A stretch of 64,000 bases of DNA, taken from NCBI RefSeq assembly GCF_901933205.1, contig NC_044572.1, positions 90,548,965 through 90,612,964 on the forward strand. The letters run 5' to 3'. The first letter of the stretch is position 1. Each line of letters opens with the position of its first letter. Shown piece by piece: positions 1-15,400 of the stretch. A program made the translations under genes and the position numbers. Under the pieces are notes generated by a model. The model saw nothing but the letters and a program-made list of their open reading frames with translations. It was not told the origin of the DNA and made no database searches. Source of the DNA: Camarhynchus parvulus (Eukaryota > Chordata > Aves > Passeriformes > Thraupidae).

Positions 1-492
1 TCAGCCTGTTAAGAGTTTTTTATTACTGGTATGTAGCAAATATAACACTCAAGTAGAGAAAAGATTTACTTTACATTTCTTCCACTACAGTATAATGAAA
101 ATCAGGTGTTCTCTGTTTCTGCCTTACCCTCCCTCCATTTCAGAAAATACTTCTTGTCAGCTATTCTTTTCACCTCATTTTTCTGTTTTCTGAATAATGC
201 CTTATGATTAAAAGTATCAAAATTAGCAACAGTTTACATAACATGCTCTATATCTTGGAGATCTTCCTTCTTTGAAATCTGAGTTGAATAGAGCCAAGAA
301 TAAATGCATTAATTGAAGTCTGTCTGACAAGTGAGTTCTGGATCATGACTTAGGCTGAAAATAGCAGTTGTCAGAAATTAGAAAGCTTTCTCACAACCAT
401 TCACCTGCAAGAGTTCTTTTTCCAGTCTCACTAGTTAGTATTTTAGATACTGTGTAATATTTGGGTCTTTTTTTTTTTCTTTTATTGTTTAG

Positions 493-3400
493 GATTTGAA
501 GGATGAGAAGAAAAAGGCTAGAATGGCAGCATCTAGGGCTGTTCTTGAGAAGTGCACTATGATGCTCCTGACTGCTTCAAAGGTGAGTGAATTTGTGCAC
601 CCTTACACAACTTGGCTAAATCACATAGCATGGCATCTGCCAGGAGAGCTGATTCTCCTGTCTCGCTCTTCCACTTCAGACTTCATGTAAAGAAGGGTAT
701 AAGTATAAAGAATGAGGAAAGAAAATCTTTATATTCTGAGGAATGGTGTGAATTTGACTTAACAGCAGTTTAACAGAAAGAATTCCATATTCTAAACACA
801 GTTTTTAGACTTGCCTTAGCAGGAAGCATTCATTTCATTATACTGTATGTGTACTCTTCCATAATAGTTACTCTGCTTTCTTTAAAAAGACTTGTCTGAG
901 GCATCCAGACTGTGAATCCGCTCGTATTAACAAAGATGGAGTTTTTCATCGGATGAGACTAGCTTTGGAACAGGTGATAGAAATTGTAACTGACTCTAGA
1001 CCAAATGGAGAAAGTGAAATGGCCCCCATCAGCATATATTCTGGCATCAAAGAATTCAAGGTAAGAGTAGAAATAATATTGTTTTCTACAGCCAGTAAAG
1101 TACCTCTTAACTAGGATTTTGGGGGGAAAAAAGTGGTTTTAGATTTGAGATCATGGAGCTGCATCTCTTCAGAGGTGTTGACTTAAATAACTGTCCCAAA
1201 ATGTTAAAGAATCTGTCCAGAGGTGACTATAATTTAATTGTCATTGCTAAAACACACCTCTCCTTCTGAGTCAGTATGCATTCAGGACTGTAATATATTT
1301 TTGAGGTGATGCATTGACATTGAATAGCCTGAAGTATCAGGATCTGCTCAGACCTTCATTAAAATAGTTGTTGTTTGAGAATTCTTGCTTTTTAAGTGTT
1401 AATGTTTTTAAAACTGCTTGCAAAAATATTCATACAAACATTTAAAATGAGCAAACTGTCATTTAAAAGAAATGTTCTGAATTGAAATTGTAGCTCCATG
1501 GACTTTTTTTCCTCATAAAGGCTTTTCTAAATTTCATACTCCATTAAGAACAGTTAATGAGCAACCATGGCTTACTGCTTTTGAGTGTGTCACTTTGACT
1601 CAATTTATTGTTTATCCATTTCCCCTCTTTGAATTTCCACTGAAATTTTTTGAGAGTGGCCCAAAGTATTAAATTTGCTACATGCGCATTTTTAGAAAAC
1701 TGCTCAAAATGGATTACATGGATGTGGAAGGATCAAACAAAATTGGAACATATATTTAATTTCTGAAACTTCCTGAACTTAGAAACTTTTTATTGACAGC
1801 AGTAGAACAATTAGGTATTTGCTGTTATTCCTGATAAGGAATACAATGATATATTTGCTGTTATTCCTGATAAGGGGCTGGTAAACTGCTGGTTGTATTA
1901 TCACTTTTAAGAAACATCCCAAACCCCCAGCTGCAGGTCGCAAGCAAATTGTTGGATTACTTTGAACATAAGGGAGTAATTTTAAAAAGCATTATGGACA
2001 AAAATAAAATGTAAAATGATAGATCTGCTTTCTGCATTTGCGTCATAACTAAATCACATAAATTCTCAAGGAAATGATGTGCTTCTTTTTCAGAATAAGG
2101 TTGAAGGTCTCCGTGAGAATCTTTATTTTCTCTCAAAAGAGAACCTTTCAACAATGCTGGAAGTTATCCTGGAACACACAGAAGACTTCACAGACTCTGC
2201 CTATACCAGTCATGAGCACAGAGAGCACATTTTGGAGCTGTCTAAACAAGCTAAAATGGAACTAGAGCAGCTGGTTTCAGTGTGGATGCAAGCTGTAAGA
2301 GCTTTTTAGCAAAGTAAATCTTTTCATCTCTACTTTGAAAAGAAATTTTGAATGCAGTCTTTCTTCTGGTCTAGGAAGAGAGAACTGGGTGTATTCCTCA
2401 CAGTGGGAGCTGATCAAGGAAGCCACAGTTTGTTCTGTGCTTTCGCAGCTTCCATATGTTCTGTCCTCCCCCTACCCAGTGGTATTGCTTCATTGATTCT
2501 TTGATGGCTAAATTAGGCTACTGATGGCAGTAGACTAATTTTAATGAAGATGAGAGTGTAAACAAGGCAGTGAACAGAAGTATCACTGCACAATCTTAAA
2601 CAGTGAAGTCTTTTGGTTGAGTAGTTCAGAGATTTCAATTGTTTTGATCCCATAGCTGTGACCGCAGTTTTCTGTCTTGTTTTCAACTGAAACAGTTAAA
2701 TTATTGCAAAGGGAAACATTGTAAAAAATTGCCTTGGTTTTAATATTACAGAGAGAGAAGAGAAACAGTAAGGCTATTTTTGTTTGTCCTTTTTACATTA
2801 TTGAAATTATGGTAGCTTTTAGAAAAGAATCGTGTTAAGCCTGCCTCTATCATTTGTCTTACTTGTTCCTTGAAAATTATAGAAGATACATGCAAAAGGG
2901 GAAGCAAAAGCAAAGATGGTAAATGCAGCTTCTGGCTTTGATGCTGACTTGCTTTCAGTCTTGCTCCTGGGGATATGTGTAGCACAAGGTCTTATCAACA
3001 CTACGAAATAAGGCAGATGTGTCCTAGTATAGGATGTTTACTTAACTGAGTGTATGTCTTATGAGAAAGCATTTTTGTTCCTTTTTTCCTCTTTGAATCA
3101 GGTACTGCTGTCAGGTGTTTTTAATGCAGTAGTGTAGTTTGAAGGGCATATAAATCTTACTGATAACACAGAATATTGTTACGACAAACAAGACACATAC
3201 AGAATATCAATTTTATAGACTTCCTTTAACTATAGGAGCTAAACCTTTGTTTAGCTTGGTGTTGGTGGTTAGCCCTGGTAGGCAGCTGTGCAAATACTGC
3301 TCAGCAGTAACTAACACTGTGTTGTCAGCACTGCCTTTATCACAAATCTGAAGCAGCAGCATGCCAGATTTATAAAGAAAGTTAATTCTATCCCAGCCAA

Positions 3401-6400
3401 AACCAGGATACGTGGTTATTTCTTAGCTCTATTACTGGTGGAAAATAGTCACCTCTAAATAATTTACAGGCTACATTTCAAGAGATAGAAATGAGAGCCT
3501 AGTTCAAGATTATGCATATATATGATCTGTGAAAATAGTTGGACATGCACATGTGTGCTTATGCATTAAAAATTTTCATTAATAAATAACCCAGCCTAGT
3601 TGTGACTAAAGACACAGTAGCAGGTAAAATAGTAACAGCTTACTGAGGTGGATATTTGGTTTCAGCTCAACAGTTTCATTGCAAGGTGAATGTTCTGAAG
3701 AACCACTTATAATTCAATATAAAACATTTGGTATAACATTTTTAGGTACCACTTTATTTTAAAAGGATGTTTATATTAAAAAAAAAAAAAGCCTTAAATG
3801 ATTGTTTTACTTTAGGGTGGTCACATAGATGATTTCTGGCAGATGTCAAGGAAACCCTTTTCCTGAAAAAAGCTCAGTGAGGTTTAGAAATAAATTCCTG
3901 TTGAACACAAGCAGTCAATCAGGTTGCCTCACAATTGGTTTTAGATTTAATTTGGTGATAAATGTTTCTATAAAAGAATTTTTCTAGTAGAATATAGACA
4001 GGCTGCATAAGTGAGAGCATTTCATCTAGAAAGAAAAGGCTGTCTTCTAAAGCTTCTTGAGCTAATGACATATGATGTCAGGGTGGGGTTTGCTGGGTTT
4101 TTTGTGTGACGTCTTGTTGGTTTCTTTCTTTGGTTTGTAGCAAAACCAAAAGACAAAGGATCTCATGGAAGACTTGGAAGTAGCCATTTTAAAAACATGC
4201 CAGTGCATGAATGAACTTAAAAGAGAGGTAAGTGCAGCTTCAGCAAAATGAAGTGAATAAAAATTTGAATTTCACACTTTCATCCCACTGTAAAATGGGG
4301 TACCCAAGAAGACTGTTGCCTGCTAATAGACAAGAGTAGCCGCATCAGAATTAGGTCACGAATCTAGCTACATCATCTTTGTCCTTACTGATTAGAAATC
4401 TGTTGGCTGCAAAGGTTCATTGCTGACCCAAAAAAGAAGTGTTTGGAAGCAAGTACTGTGTATGTAATCATTATTTTAAATGTAAAGGCAAACTTCCCTT
4501 GGGGATGCATACATCACTGTTTATAAATACATTTACTTCTAGTGTGTGCCTAAATTAATAAATTTGCAGTTTATTTGTATTTAACTTTTCCTATTGATTT
4601 CCTTAGCAGCAATATGTTATGACAGTGCCTTATACTCAGGGGTTTTTTCTCAGCAGTTGTCAGCTATGTGTGTGTCTGTAGTAAATCATTGTTCTTTTCC
4701 TAAGTGCGAGTATGCTGAGGTCAGCTTGCATACACACATGGAATAGCTGCCTCATTTGGTCCATGGGATGGACTGCACTTGATACTCAGGGTCGTCACCC
4801 TTCCTAGTGAGGATAGCATTGCTGCCTTGTCTGTTCCACAGAATGAAGCAAATACAGAATCTGATTTCTGGCAGCTTCCTAAATATTTGCACATGATTCT
4901 GCTATCTTTTAAACTGCTTCAAATTGCTGTTCTTTTAAGCAGAGGGAGAAATTAAGATTAAGAATAGCGAGTTTCAGCAGAGAGCAGTGCAAAGATATTA
5001 GAGAAGTGTGGTGAACTTGCTTAGGCTGAGCTGTCAGCTGCTGTAACTGGAAAATCTCAACTGCTGAAAAAATTGTGCTCCCCTTTTTTACCATAGGCAG
5101 AATGAGAAATTTTGTCTTCTGGACTGTAGTTCGTGCAGCTGTCCTGAAGATTTGAACAGTGCTTTCAATCTGTTTCAGTTCAGTTGCACTTCTGCTGTTA
5201 GGGCAGAGTGTTGGGCTCCAGAAAGTGGAGGATAGATAATTTTTGCGCTTTGTGCTGATTTGTAATTTGGTCACCATTATGGAGGAAATAGGCAGCAGTG
5301 CTTTGCCAAAGTGGCCTTCACTTTGGAATGTGAGCACTTCACAGTGCTGTGAGATTATCCTTTTGAGTAACATTTTTCCCAGGTGCTGAATGAGGTGGAA
5401 GAGTTCCCAGTCAAATTAGGATGTGACTGTTTAATTGCATAGATCATAAAGCCGCAGGTGTCTGGAATATGTTGTGTGAAAGAAAGGATTCATGCTCTTA
5501 GAAGTAAGTTCAGAGAATTATGTTGTTTTTGTTGTTCTCTGTGTAGTGATTGAATTGATCCCAGAGTGGCCATGCTTCTGTACATGGCTGAAGGCTCTCC
5601 TGTCAGTCTGACTTGGGGTGCCCCAGTGTATCAGTCAGGATTTCTACTGGTTAAATGCAAATACTGTGACTATAATTAAAATGTTTTTGAGAGCCTGAGT
5701 GGCTGAGAACAAAAGACAGCCTTGTTAAAGTAGTTAACTCTCTGTCTTTTTATGGAAGAAACAGAAGTTGTATTCCTTTCTTGAGATGATTTTACCGCTA
5801 ATGATCAGAGACAGCATTAAGTAGAAGTGTATTTCTATTTTGGATCAGGATGAAAAGAATCTCTAATGAAAAGGTGATCTTTATGTAGTCTACATATAAA
5901 TGAGAATTGCCAATTCCTACTCCAGCATTACAAGCCTTTCAGATATCCTTTCTTCAGAGTTGACTTCATTTCTGAGATTAGTGATTTGTGCTAATTTTTA
6001 ATGCCATGTGAGCAATGTTATATAAATAGTTTATAACAAGTTGTCGTAGCTCATTTTTCCCCCTCTAAAAAACAATTGCAGCAGGTTTTGAGGCAATAGT
6101 TCAGTTGTCTTGTCCTTTGTGAAATTAAAAAACAAATCCAGAAGAACCTAATTCTGGGTGCACAGGAAGTACAGCCAGAGGAAGGGGGTAAAAATGGAAT
6201 CCAGTGAATTAAAATCCCGAACATACCATTCCAGTAAAAACTCTTCTCTATGGAGTGAGTTCCAAGCTCGTCACATTCACAAGAGCTGGAAAAATACTTC
6301 CTCTTGAACACCAAGTTTGTTCTGTACTCAGTCTAGTCTAGCAAAGTGGGTGCAGTATTACAAGACTCACAGTAGTCCTATGAGCATATTCTGCTGTTTC

Positions 6401-9400
6401 TAAAGAGGTTGCTATTTTGGTTTTAGCAATGTTCTTAAGATGGGGCTGACTGCAGGGTGCAGGTAACCTAGTGACTAATTACTAGAACTAGCAGCAGCTG
6501 TCACTGATATCTGTTTGCAACCAGGGTCTTTCACAGTTTCTGGACAGTTTCTCAGTGTGTGTCTGGATTTAGAGATGTGTTTAAATGAGAAGCTTCTCCT
6601 TTCTTGTTGGGAGTGTAGGGAGATTGAGACTTCCTCAAGACCCATCTCCTTGTAGAAAAGGTGCTTTATACTTTCCTAAGGCTCTGTCACAGACTGATTA
6701 TATTCAAGCTTTTCTCTGCATCACTGATAATTCCAATTTCTAATATGTTATAAATTCAGTTTTGTGTGGCTTCAGTCTGATTTACACAGTTCAATGTGTG
6801 TTCTTTAGGAGAAGTGGAATGGCCATTGTGCTTTCCTTCTGCAGAACTTGGTGACCCACAGATTCATGCACCTGGTTTTTCCTCAGCTGTAACATCATCA
6901 GAAAGCAGTGGTGTGATAACTTCATGGCCTCATTTCACCCAGCTGCTCTTTTGTTTCTCTCCATATTTGGTTGTGAAGTTGTTTTTTCTCGTTTGTGGGG
7001 GAGAGTTTTTTGGCTTTTTGGTTTTTTTTTATTGCAGTGGATTTTATCTTTGAATAGTAATTGAAGAAAAACTCCGGATAATAAGCAAGCTGTATATGAG
7101 CTTTCATGTCAGTGAAGTTTTTGCTTCTTGACAAATTAATCTGTCTTTTAAGCTTGTTTGACTTGGTACTGGATAGACTTTTTTTTTCTGTTCCATGGTT
7201 TATCTCTCCTTCTTTTAATGCTATTCAAGGTCCACAGTGCAGCAACATCTCTGGCAGCAGATCTTCTAAAATACCATACAGATCATATGGTTCTCAAAGC
7301 ATTAAAAATCACAGGAGTAGAAGGAAATCTTGAAGCTGTAGCAGAATATACTTGCAAGCTATCAGAGCAGAAAGAACAGCTTGTTGAGGTGAGTTCACAC
7401 CTGCTTTCATTGTATAGAACACTTAGAAAATGCGTGGCTGGATTTGCATCAGTCTGTTCTTTAGGAAGGCTTTGGTCTGTTTTTGCAATTTTATTTTATT
7501 TTCCTAGTATGCCTTTGAATTTTGGATTGTTTTTGTCAGAATCTGAGCCAGATACGTCACTGTGGCATGCAAGCATTGTAGAAGGGATTTACATTTGTGC
7601 CCAATTCTCCTCATGGATCTTGACTCAATCTGTATGTAGACATTTGGCCTAAAATATTAATTAAAAAAGTAAGTTTCTAGGTCCAAGAGGAAATTGTCAC
7701 CCCTTTTTTTCAAGCAGCAGGCATCCAGCAGTAGCTGAATCCCGGTATACAAGAATGCTGGAGATACACAGTTAAGTTTCTTAATGCAGTGAGTTTGATT
7801 TTTTTGAAGATTAGTCAAGAGGGCTGCTGAAAATCTTCCTCCTTTGTGAAAAGCAGTGTGTGGAGGGGATGTCAGCCACATGTACTTTGTTGCTGTCTCT
7901 CACAGATGAGCAGAGACACCTATGCCAGCAGGGGACATACAAATATAGATCACTTTGATCTGAAATATGGTGATGCCAGCAGCTGTATTTGCATGGTATC
8001 CAATACTCATTTCTAAAAAATTATGATATATAGGGTTTGAGGATTCCTCCCAGAACTATGAATATGCAAAAGCAGCACCCTTGAACTTCCAGGACTGGCA
8101 GAACAATGCTTTGAATTTTTAATTTCAAATTTAATGTCTCTTTGATCTGTGACTATCTAGTGTTCTAGTGAGACATTAAATTTTTTTTCCAGGCATAACC
8201 AGAAGGTTAAATCAGTGCTTGTGTGTGAGACCTTGCAGCATGTCTGATGATGTGCAATAAGTTTCATATGTGCTGTCTCTGTCTTACAAATTCCTTTTGA
8301 TCTGAAAACTTCCATGTTCCTTTCAACCCAAAGTTCACTCCTAATCTTCCTTAAAAAATGATGAAGGAAACAGTATTACTTCCCAAACCAATTTGACACT
8401 GATTTGCTCGAAGATAATTTAGTCCATTGGATGATGATGAAAACCTAAATTTTCCAGGTGGTTGCTTATTGCTGAATAAGTGTGTTCTGCTAAAGTTATT
8501 TATTCTACAGTTTTTCCAAGTTCTATATCTGTGTGTTTACTTTCAGTTTTATTCAGTCATAAATATGTGAAATTGTTTTTGTTTTACTTTAGTTATTAAG
8601 ACTTTCTTTTCTGTTAATGGTTTTCCACACCTTTCAAGTCAGGATTTAGCCCCATTTTTATTATTAATTCTCCCTGAGAAGCAGCCAGCTGTGCAGTCCC
8701 CAGGAAATACTTGAAAGGGCAATCAATAACTTTGTGTTTGTTTGTACACCTTATTTTTGTATGTACACCTTTTCTCACTACTAATAGATGCACATTTTTT
8801 ACAATTCTTTTAATTTTTTTAAAATAATTCAGATGTGTCGCTTACTGAGGCATGTTTCTGGAACTGAGCCCCTTGAGATAACTTGCATACATGCAGAGGA
8901 TACCTTTCAGGTCACTGGCCCACAGGTATGTTCAGCTTTTAACTGGCCTCCTCTGCTACACATAAATCAATAAAAATTACTTGTGTGAATTTTTAGGAGA
9001 CCTAATGTTTACCTGTTCAAAGCATTGACTTCTAAGAAGGAATTTTGCTCTAGTGCTGTGTGGGAGCTAAAAGAACACACAGGGAAGGTCAGCAAGCCTG
9101 CAGTTGTCAGATGAATACACTACGAAGACGTAATGGTAGCAGTTTAATTCTGTGTTTTGCCTGGGGAGGCATTTGTGAACTCATGTGGAACACTATGTAC
9201 TAGGACTTACAGGAGCAAATGCTTTGTTCTTTGTCCAGATAATTTCTGCTGCAGAAACCCTGGCATTACATCCATCTAGCAAGATTGCAAAAGAAAATCT
9301 TGAGGTGTTCTGCGAGGCCTGGGAGTCTCAACTGAGTGACATGTCTCTGTTGTTAAGAGAAATCAACGATGTGTTTGAAGGAAGAAGAGGTAAGAAGGCT

Positions 9401-12400
9401 GTGTAGAAATAGAAAAATGTAATTTCAAATCTAAGAATTTTAAGTGTGATTTAGGAAGTTCTGTTTTCTTAAGAATGGAGTGCAGGAAACAGTTCCATAT
9501 CCTGTGGGATCTAGGTAGTAATACACAAATATGTTGGGTTTGTATAGATGTTAAATCAGGCTGCTTATTGGATTTTTTCAAATAAAAGCAACCAAACATA
9601 TAAAGGCCTGATTTATGTAAGATTAGCTATGTTTAATTTTCTGCACTGAGATTAGTTCTAGCAAAATCGATTGGAACTGTTCAAAGGACGCAAAAGTGTT
9701 TGACTCAGTTCTTTGCCAGCACTGTCCAAATACAAGGGGTGGTAGGGCTTTCACCCACCCCTTGTTTTCTCTTGCACATATCATCAATTCATGACAGTCA
9801 AGATACAACTTGAATTGTGACATGTTTAATTCATGTCCTGTATTTGTAGAAAATACATATATACATATATGTTCTATACTGTCAGCTTGCCTTGTATTCA
9901 CTTCATAATGTAGTGAATGTAGTTGTTTGATTTTTAAACTGCTGTCCTTTCTCCTGGATGGAATTTCTGACGACTCTGCACAATCTTGGGATATTTTCTC
10001 TGGTTGGTAAGTTTATTGGTATTTGTACAACATGTAGAAGAAAAGCTTGGAATCTTAAGGAAAAAAAATTCTGTGTCTACTTTTAGCATAGGGTAATTTA
10101 CCTTTAAAATTGAAGGCATTTTGGTTTTCATTTTTATACCACATAATTTTCTTTCAGATTATTTCTTTAGTGTAGCCTGTCACACTTCTTGTGGCTATGT
10201 CTTTGTTTCAGTCTTTAGGGTATAATTGCATACAGATAGAATGTAATGTATAATAATACTGAATGTCTTGTATTTTAAAGAAAATTGCTCAGGTTCGAAA
10301 GCTTAGATTTAGCTAAATATGGGCACTTAATTTTTTGTGTCTAAGATACAGAAAATGTAAATCCTTATTCAGGTTAGATGACACTTTATCAATGATACAA
10401 TACTTCATCTTGCTATTGAGACCTCTTTTCATTTGTAAGGATTTTGTAGTTTAAGTTTCTGTTCTTGATTATTTGTGTGAGCAGTTCTTTGCTGCCAGCA
10501 TTTTGAGCACAGCAGCAACCAGTCACAGGGTGTAATATCTTAAATTGTTGCTGCTGGTTGGTGAATGAGTGTGTGCCTGAGCCTCGTAAAAGACTTGTAA
10601 AAAGAAAACATATGTTGAAATTCTGAGTGGGTTTACAATAATTGTGTGTACTTCAGGTTATTGGCAGTTTGAGACTTCTGAGGAAAACGTGATTGTTATC
10701 CCAGCTGTTCTTCCACCTTGTACTGAAATACCACATAAATATGTGCAGAGAGCCTGTTTATGGGCCTTTTAACTTTCAGGAGATTTTTTGTTTGTTTTGA
10801 GAGCCAGGGTCAAACTCGCTTTCCTTAAAGAGAATATTTTATAACATGAAACTCAAATTATGCTATTATGCTATTGTAAATTTGTTAGAATAAATTTTGA
10901 ATCTTTAGGAATTTGGAATCTACTGATCATGCAGTATCTGATTTTTTTCATATTCATACAATGGTCTAGCAAGGTTGAATGATAACCTTTTTATATATTT
11001 ATATCTATCTCTGTGTGTGTGCATACATATATATATAGATATTACTGTATTTAAAAATAATAGGAAGAGAACCATGCAGCCACAGCAAAGCATATCCTTG
11101 GCTCTCCAAACAAATTGTTCTTGATGTCAGATGCCCAGCCTCCTCTGTAGTTAATAGCTTTCTCTTGGGGCTGCTGGTGGCAGATAACGCATTTTCCATA
11201 AGTGGTATTTTCCACTTTCTTTAAAGGATCATTTCACAAGGGCAGCCCAGTGTCCTTGCTTGAAGGAGGGAAAGGAGAGTGGGTAGGTGTTGCTGAACAG
11301 GTTGGAGGCCATCATGAGTGATGCAGTGAAGACTTCTCTTGTTTGGCATAACCACACAAGTGTGTTCTTGTTAGTGGCTCTCATTTCCTCAGTCTTTCTT
11401 TCAGCATAAAGTGTTCTGATACCATCACTGGTAAGATACTGAGCATTGCCTGTGTTCTCTCTGTGGCCTTGGTTGTGTTACATCTTGTATCACCAAAACA
11501 CTGTTAAGAAATCTCAATTTTCCTTGTCACATGGCCCAGACTTTCCTCTGAATCTGGAGTTTTTCATAGTTGCCACCAATTATGTCCTTAGAAGTAATTT
11601 GGTGTCTTATATCCACCTGTCTTCTGCAGTTTTCCTCTCTCTTGTGGGCTAATCTGGCTTTATTTGTTTGTTTTCTCTTATTGGACTCCCAAGTGACTCT
11701 TGTCATTAAAAAAAAAAGGAGAGGAAAAATCTCACCTGAACACCCTCACCTTTTTTCTACCAGAAAATACCCTGAAGTTACTTTGCCACTTCCAACATTT
11801 TTCTTCTCCAAGAAAACACACGTGGTGATCCAGTAAATAAATGAAACTAACATATTTACTTGCTAAGAGGTTATAGTAGTGGCATTCACAAAACTTTTGC
11901 CTCCAAACACAATGGAGTGTCACAATATTTGATAAGGCTTTATTCTTCTCGTAATTCATTATACTTGTCTTAATGTTGAGGTTGGTAAAGTGTCTTTATT
12001 TTACAGACTAAAATGTATCAAGTGCTTTATTCATAGTAAAATTGTGACTGTATGTAAGAAGAGATAGAATTACAGTAAGAGGTATATTATTTTTTTCTTC
12101 TCAGTTTAAAATCTTGTATTTTTGTACTACCAATTTAAATGTTTGGCTTTGTTAGAGAGTTCAGAATACAGCTTAAGATGCAAAAATTGAATGGTGACTA
12201 AATGTGCTGGACACATCAAATAAAAGAAGCATTTTTCGGATTACACTAGATTCACATTGTTTATACTCATTTCTTTGTTTTCACGAGCAATTGCGTAACT
12301 CCTTTATCCAGTGCGGGTTTTTTTCATAACATAAAATGAGGTATTTCTCATGCTGAGGCTCCAAATGCACATGGGAGGAGCTGGATTTAACTTGAAAGTG

Positions 12401-15400
12401 AAGCAATATTTTACTCAATTTTAATGAAATTATACCAGAACATGCCCAAATTGAAAAGGGCTTCTCCAGGGTAGCAGGATTCAGAGGCACAACGAAGTGG
12501 GGGAGGTTGGTGAGCACAGCACAGCCCAGTAAAACCCTCATTTGTATTTGGGAAATATTCCTGTACCGTGCAGAACCGTACAGCAAGGTAGAGTTGTCCT
12601 TCTTTGCTCGGTCCTAAACCACTTAATCCAGTGGTGAGGAGGCCTGTTCTCCACAATGTTGGTGTGTCCAGGCTGGGATGAAGAGGTTGGCAGGCTCCTC
12701 AAGAGGGGTAACCCTTCTCTCCTGCCAGGCATGGGAAGTTTGATTCTGCCCACAGAGGGATTGTTTGGTTCATTTCCATTTGGTGCTTAACTCTGAGGCT
12801 CTTGCACTTTGAGATGAACCACATGACAAAAGTACCTTTCATCAATCCAAGCTGCTGGATATCAGCCAAGCTCTTTTTTCTAATGTTTTGCTTTGAACAT
12901 GGTGGAGAAGAATGTGAATAAGTGATCCTCTGGTTTGCTGCCTTGTAACTGGGGTAAGAAGTGAGAGAATGGTTTCTGAAGATTACATACTTCTCTGCTC
13001 TCCTCTTTTGTTTTGCCCACTTGATTTGAGAGGACTTGAATGACCATGAGATTTCTGAAGGGCTGTAGGTGATGAATAGGTGATACAGATCAGAATTAGG
13101 AAGCTCAAATTCCAGGAAGAAGAGTGAAGCAGGCATGCTGCCACACTCTCAGAGAAGAAGTGACATCAAAAGTGGGAATTGAAAGTTGAAATAGGGGTAT
13201 TATGGAGGGAAAACCAGGACTGGAACTAGTAGAAAGCAGAAAATTGGAAGACAGAGAATGAAATAATGAAAATTAATTTTCAGTGAAAAAAAAATTTAAA
13301 AAGGAGAAACATGTTTAAGAAAACACATTAGGAAAAACAAAGGCAGAGTAAAATAAAAAGATGACCACCATGTGGTGAAAAAAGCCTCTTGATATAATAA
13401 AAGATCTGACACTGAAACTAAGGAAATTAAATATACCTAAAAAATTATGTATGTATATTCTGCTAATGGAATCAAATAAAAGTTCTGTGACTACACTGAT
13501 GGAATTAAGTATTTTCTGATTAAGTAGGATTATCTCTGACCTGAGTTGATCTGCTCCTTTGAAAGGTCTTGGTATCTGTGGGTCCAGTGAAGTGTAGTTT
13601 TTGTGTGCATATTTTGTGATCCTTAGGGTTTTCTAAAATGTTCCAAGAAATAAGTAGTTAGATCTTTCTTCTTTTTGATTATGGTTGACAATGAAACCCT
13701 GCTAAGGTAAATAATGAGAATTACTAGAAGCACAAAGGCAGTTTTTATTTTCTTCTGTTTGCCACCACTTTTCATTTGGTTTCCATTAATTCTGAATGCC
13801 TGCCTTGTGTGTGCAAGTACTGTGTCATTGCAGTGAGCATTTTTATTCCATTTGTTATGTCAAAGCTTTCTGTGTTTGAACTTTTTAACAAGACACAACA
13901 TGTTTTTACATAGCTCCAAGGAGATCTTTTATGCTGCAGCATTTAAAACTGCAATTTCACTTTTGTTCTTGGTATGTCTTACATGCCCTTTAGCTGATGT
14001 TTTGATGTATAGGATGTTGTAAATGACTTCTCATAATTTGTATTGGTCTTTAGGGGAGAAATCTTGCTTGGATACATGTTTGGGCCATTAATATCTGAAC
14101 AACACTGCATTCTGAAAAAAAAATGGTTATGCAGCTTGTGCCCTGTTAGCTCATTCATCTTGTGCAAAACTGCATAGGGGAAGGAAAAAGTGATCTTAGG
14201 AAGGAAGGTTTCCGTTTTTCAAGAGGGTTGAAGGACACTTGTTGGCATCCTAAAATTGTAGGAGTCAGTTGCCTAGATACAGAGATTTTGATCTTCCTGT
14301 TGTGTCAGGAGATAAAGGGCATGCTTTCAAAAAATCCTGAATGCACAAAAGGACTGTCTTCTGAGGACTCAGAATGGAATTTCTCTAGGAGCTGATACAA
14401 GAGGAGGAATTAGCAATTGTAGCAACTGAATCTATTGTAATAAATGCAAATCTTCGTAGACTATGATATCTTCTGGTAATTGAAACTCTAATCTTAGGCT
14501 GTTAGCCCAGGTAGTGTTTCTTCTTGAAAATAAAGTCTTATCAACTTTTAGGTAACACCCAAAAAGGATTTTTTTTCTTTCTTAATTTATTTTGCTCAGA
14601 CTTGGAATATTGTAGGCTCCTGGCAATACAAGAAACAATTCAGTAAGTGTGTAAAATGCTGCAAAACTTCCTTCTTCATAAAATACAGCACACATGGGAT
14701 ACGTATAGTACAACATGAGAGTTTTATTTGCATTACTTAGGAAAACCTGCCTATGTATTTCTCACTAGTGGCACTGTCTACTCCAAATTTCAGACCATTC
14801 ATCCCATGCCAAGAAAAGCCATACATGGAGTTACAATTTTATGTTCTGTATTTTGCAACAAAATGAGTGCATGTAGCTAGTGAGTCATGGGAGAGAGTTG
14901 CTTTACTTGCCTTGTGAAAAACATGCTGGAGACTAGAAGTATTACTGAGGGAGATGTTCAGAGAAGCTTTCTTAATTGCCAGTTGCTAAAATCTGAGCAG
15001 TACAGAGCTCTTGGCCTGTCTCTGAAAGCATGAGACAGAGGATCTTCTGCAGTATTCAGAGAGGAGGAATTACAGGTAAGTAATTTGCTTTTATACTACT
15101 GCAATTTTAGGAAGGATGAAGTAAGGCATTTGATCCCACTGATTAAAATCTGTATATAAAGTTTGGTATAAACCTGTGTGTTCTTCATAGGAGAGAAGCG
15201 TGTCTACCTATCACTGCCCAGACCAGGGGTAAGTTGCTTTTGGGTTTTTTGTATTTACTTTGTATTTGCTGTTCTCTGTTTGATTTCTTTCCTTGTCACA
15301 ACTCGATGGGGACATAACAATAACTTGGTAACATGCATCCTGACTGGATGGCTGACAGTAAAATATCAAAGTTTGTCAATTTATTAAGTGAATAATAAGC

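Noticed and set aside
4909..5373. 154-codon minus-strand frame inside a CTNNAL1 intron
   Set aside because: No recognised domain, no start context or splice partners, and antisense to a well-defined gene.
12281..13136. Cluster of minus-strand frames of 71-145 codons in the large CTNNAL1 intron
   Set aside because: They overlap one another in different frames, show no domain and look like chance open stretches.
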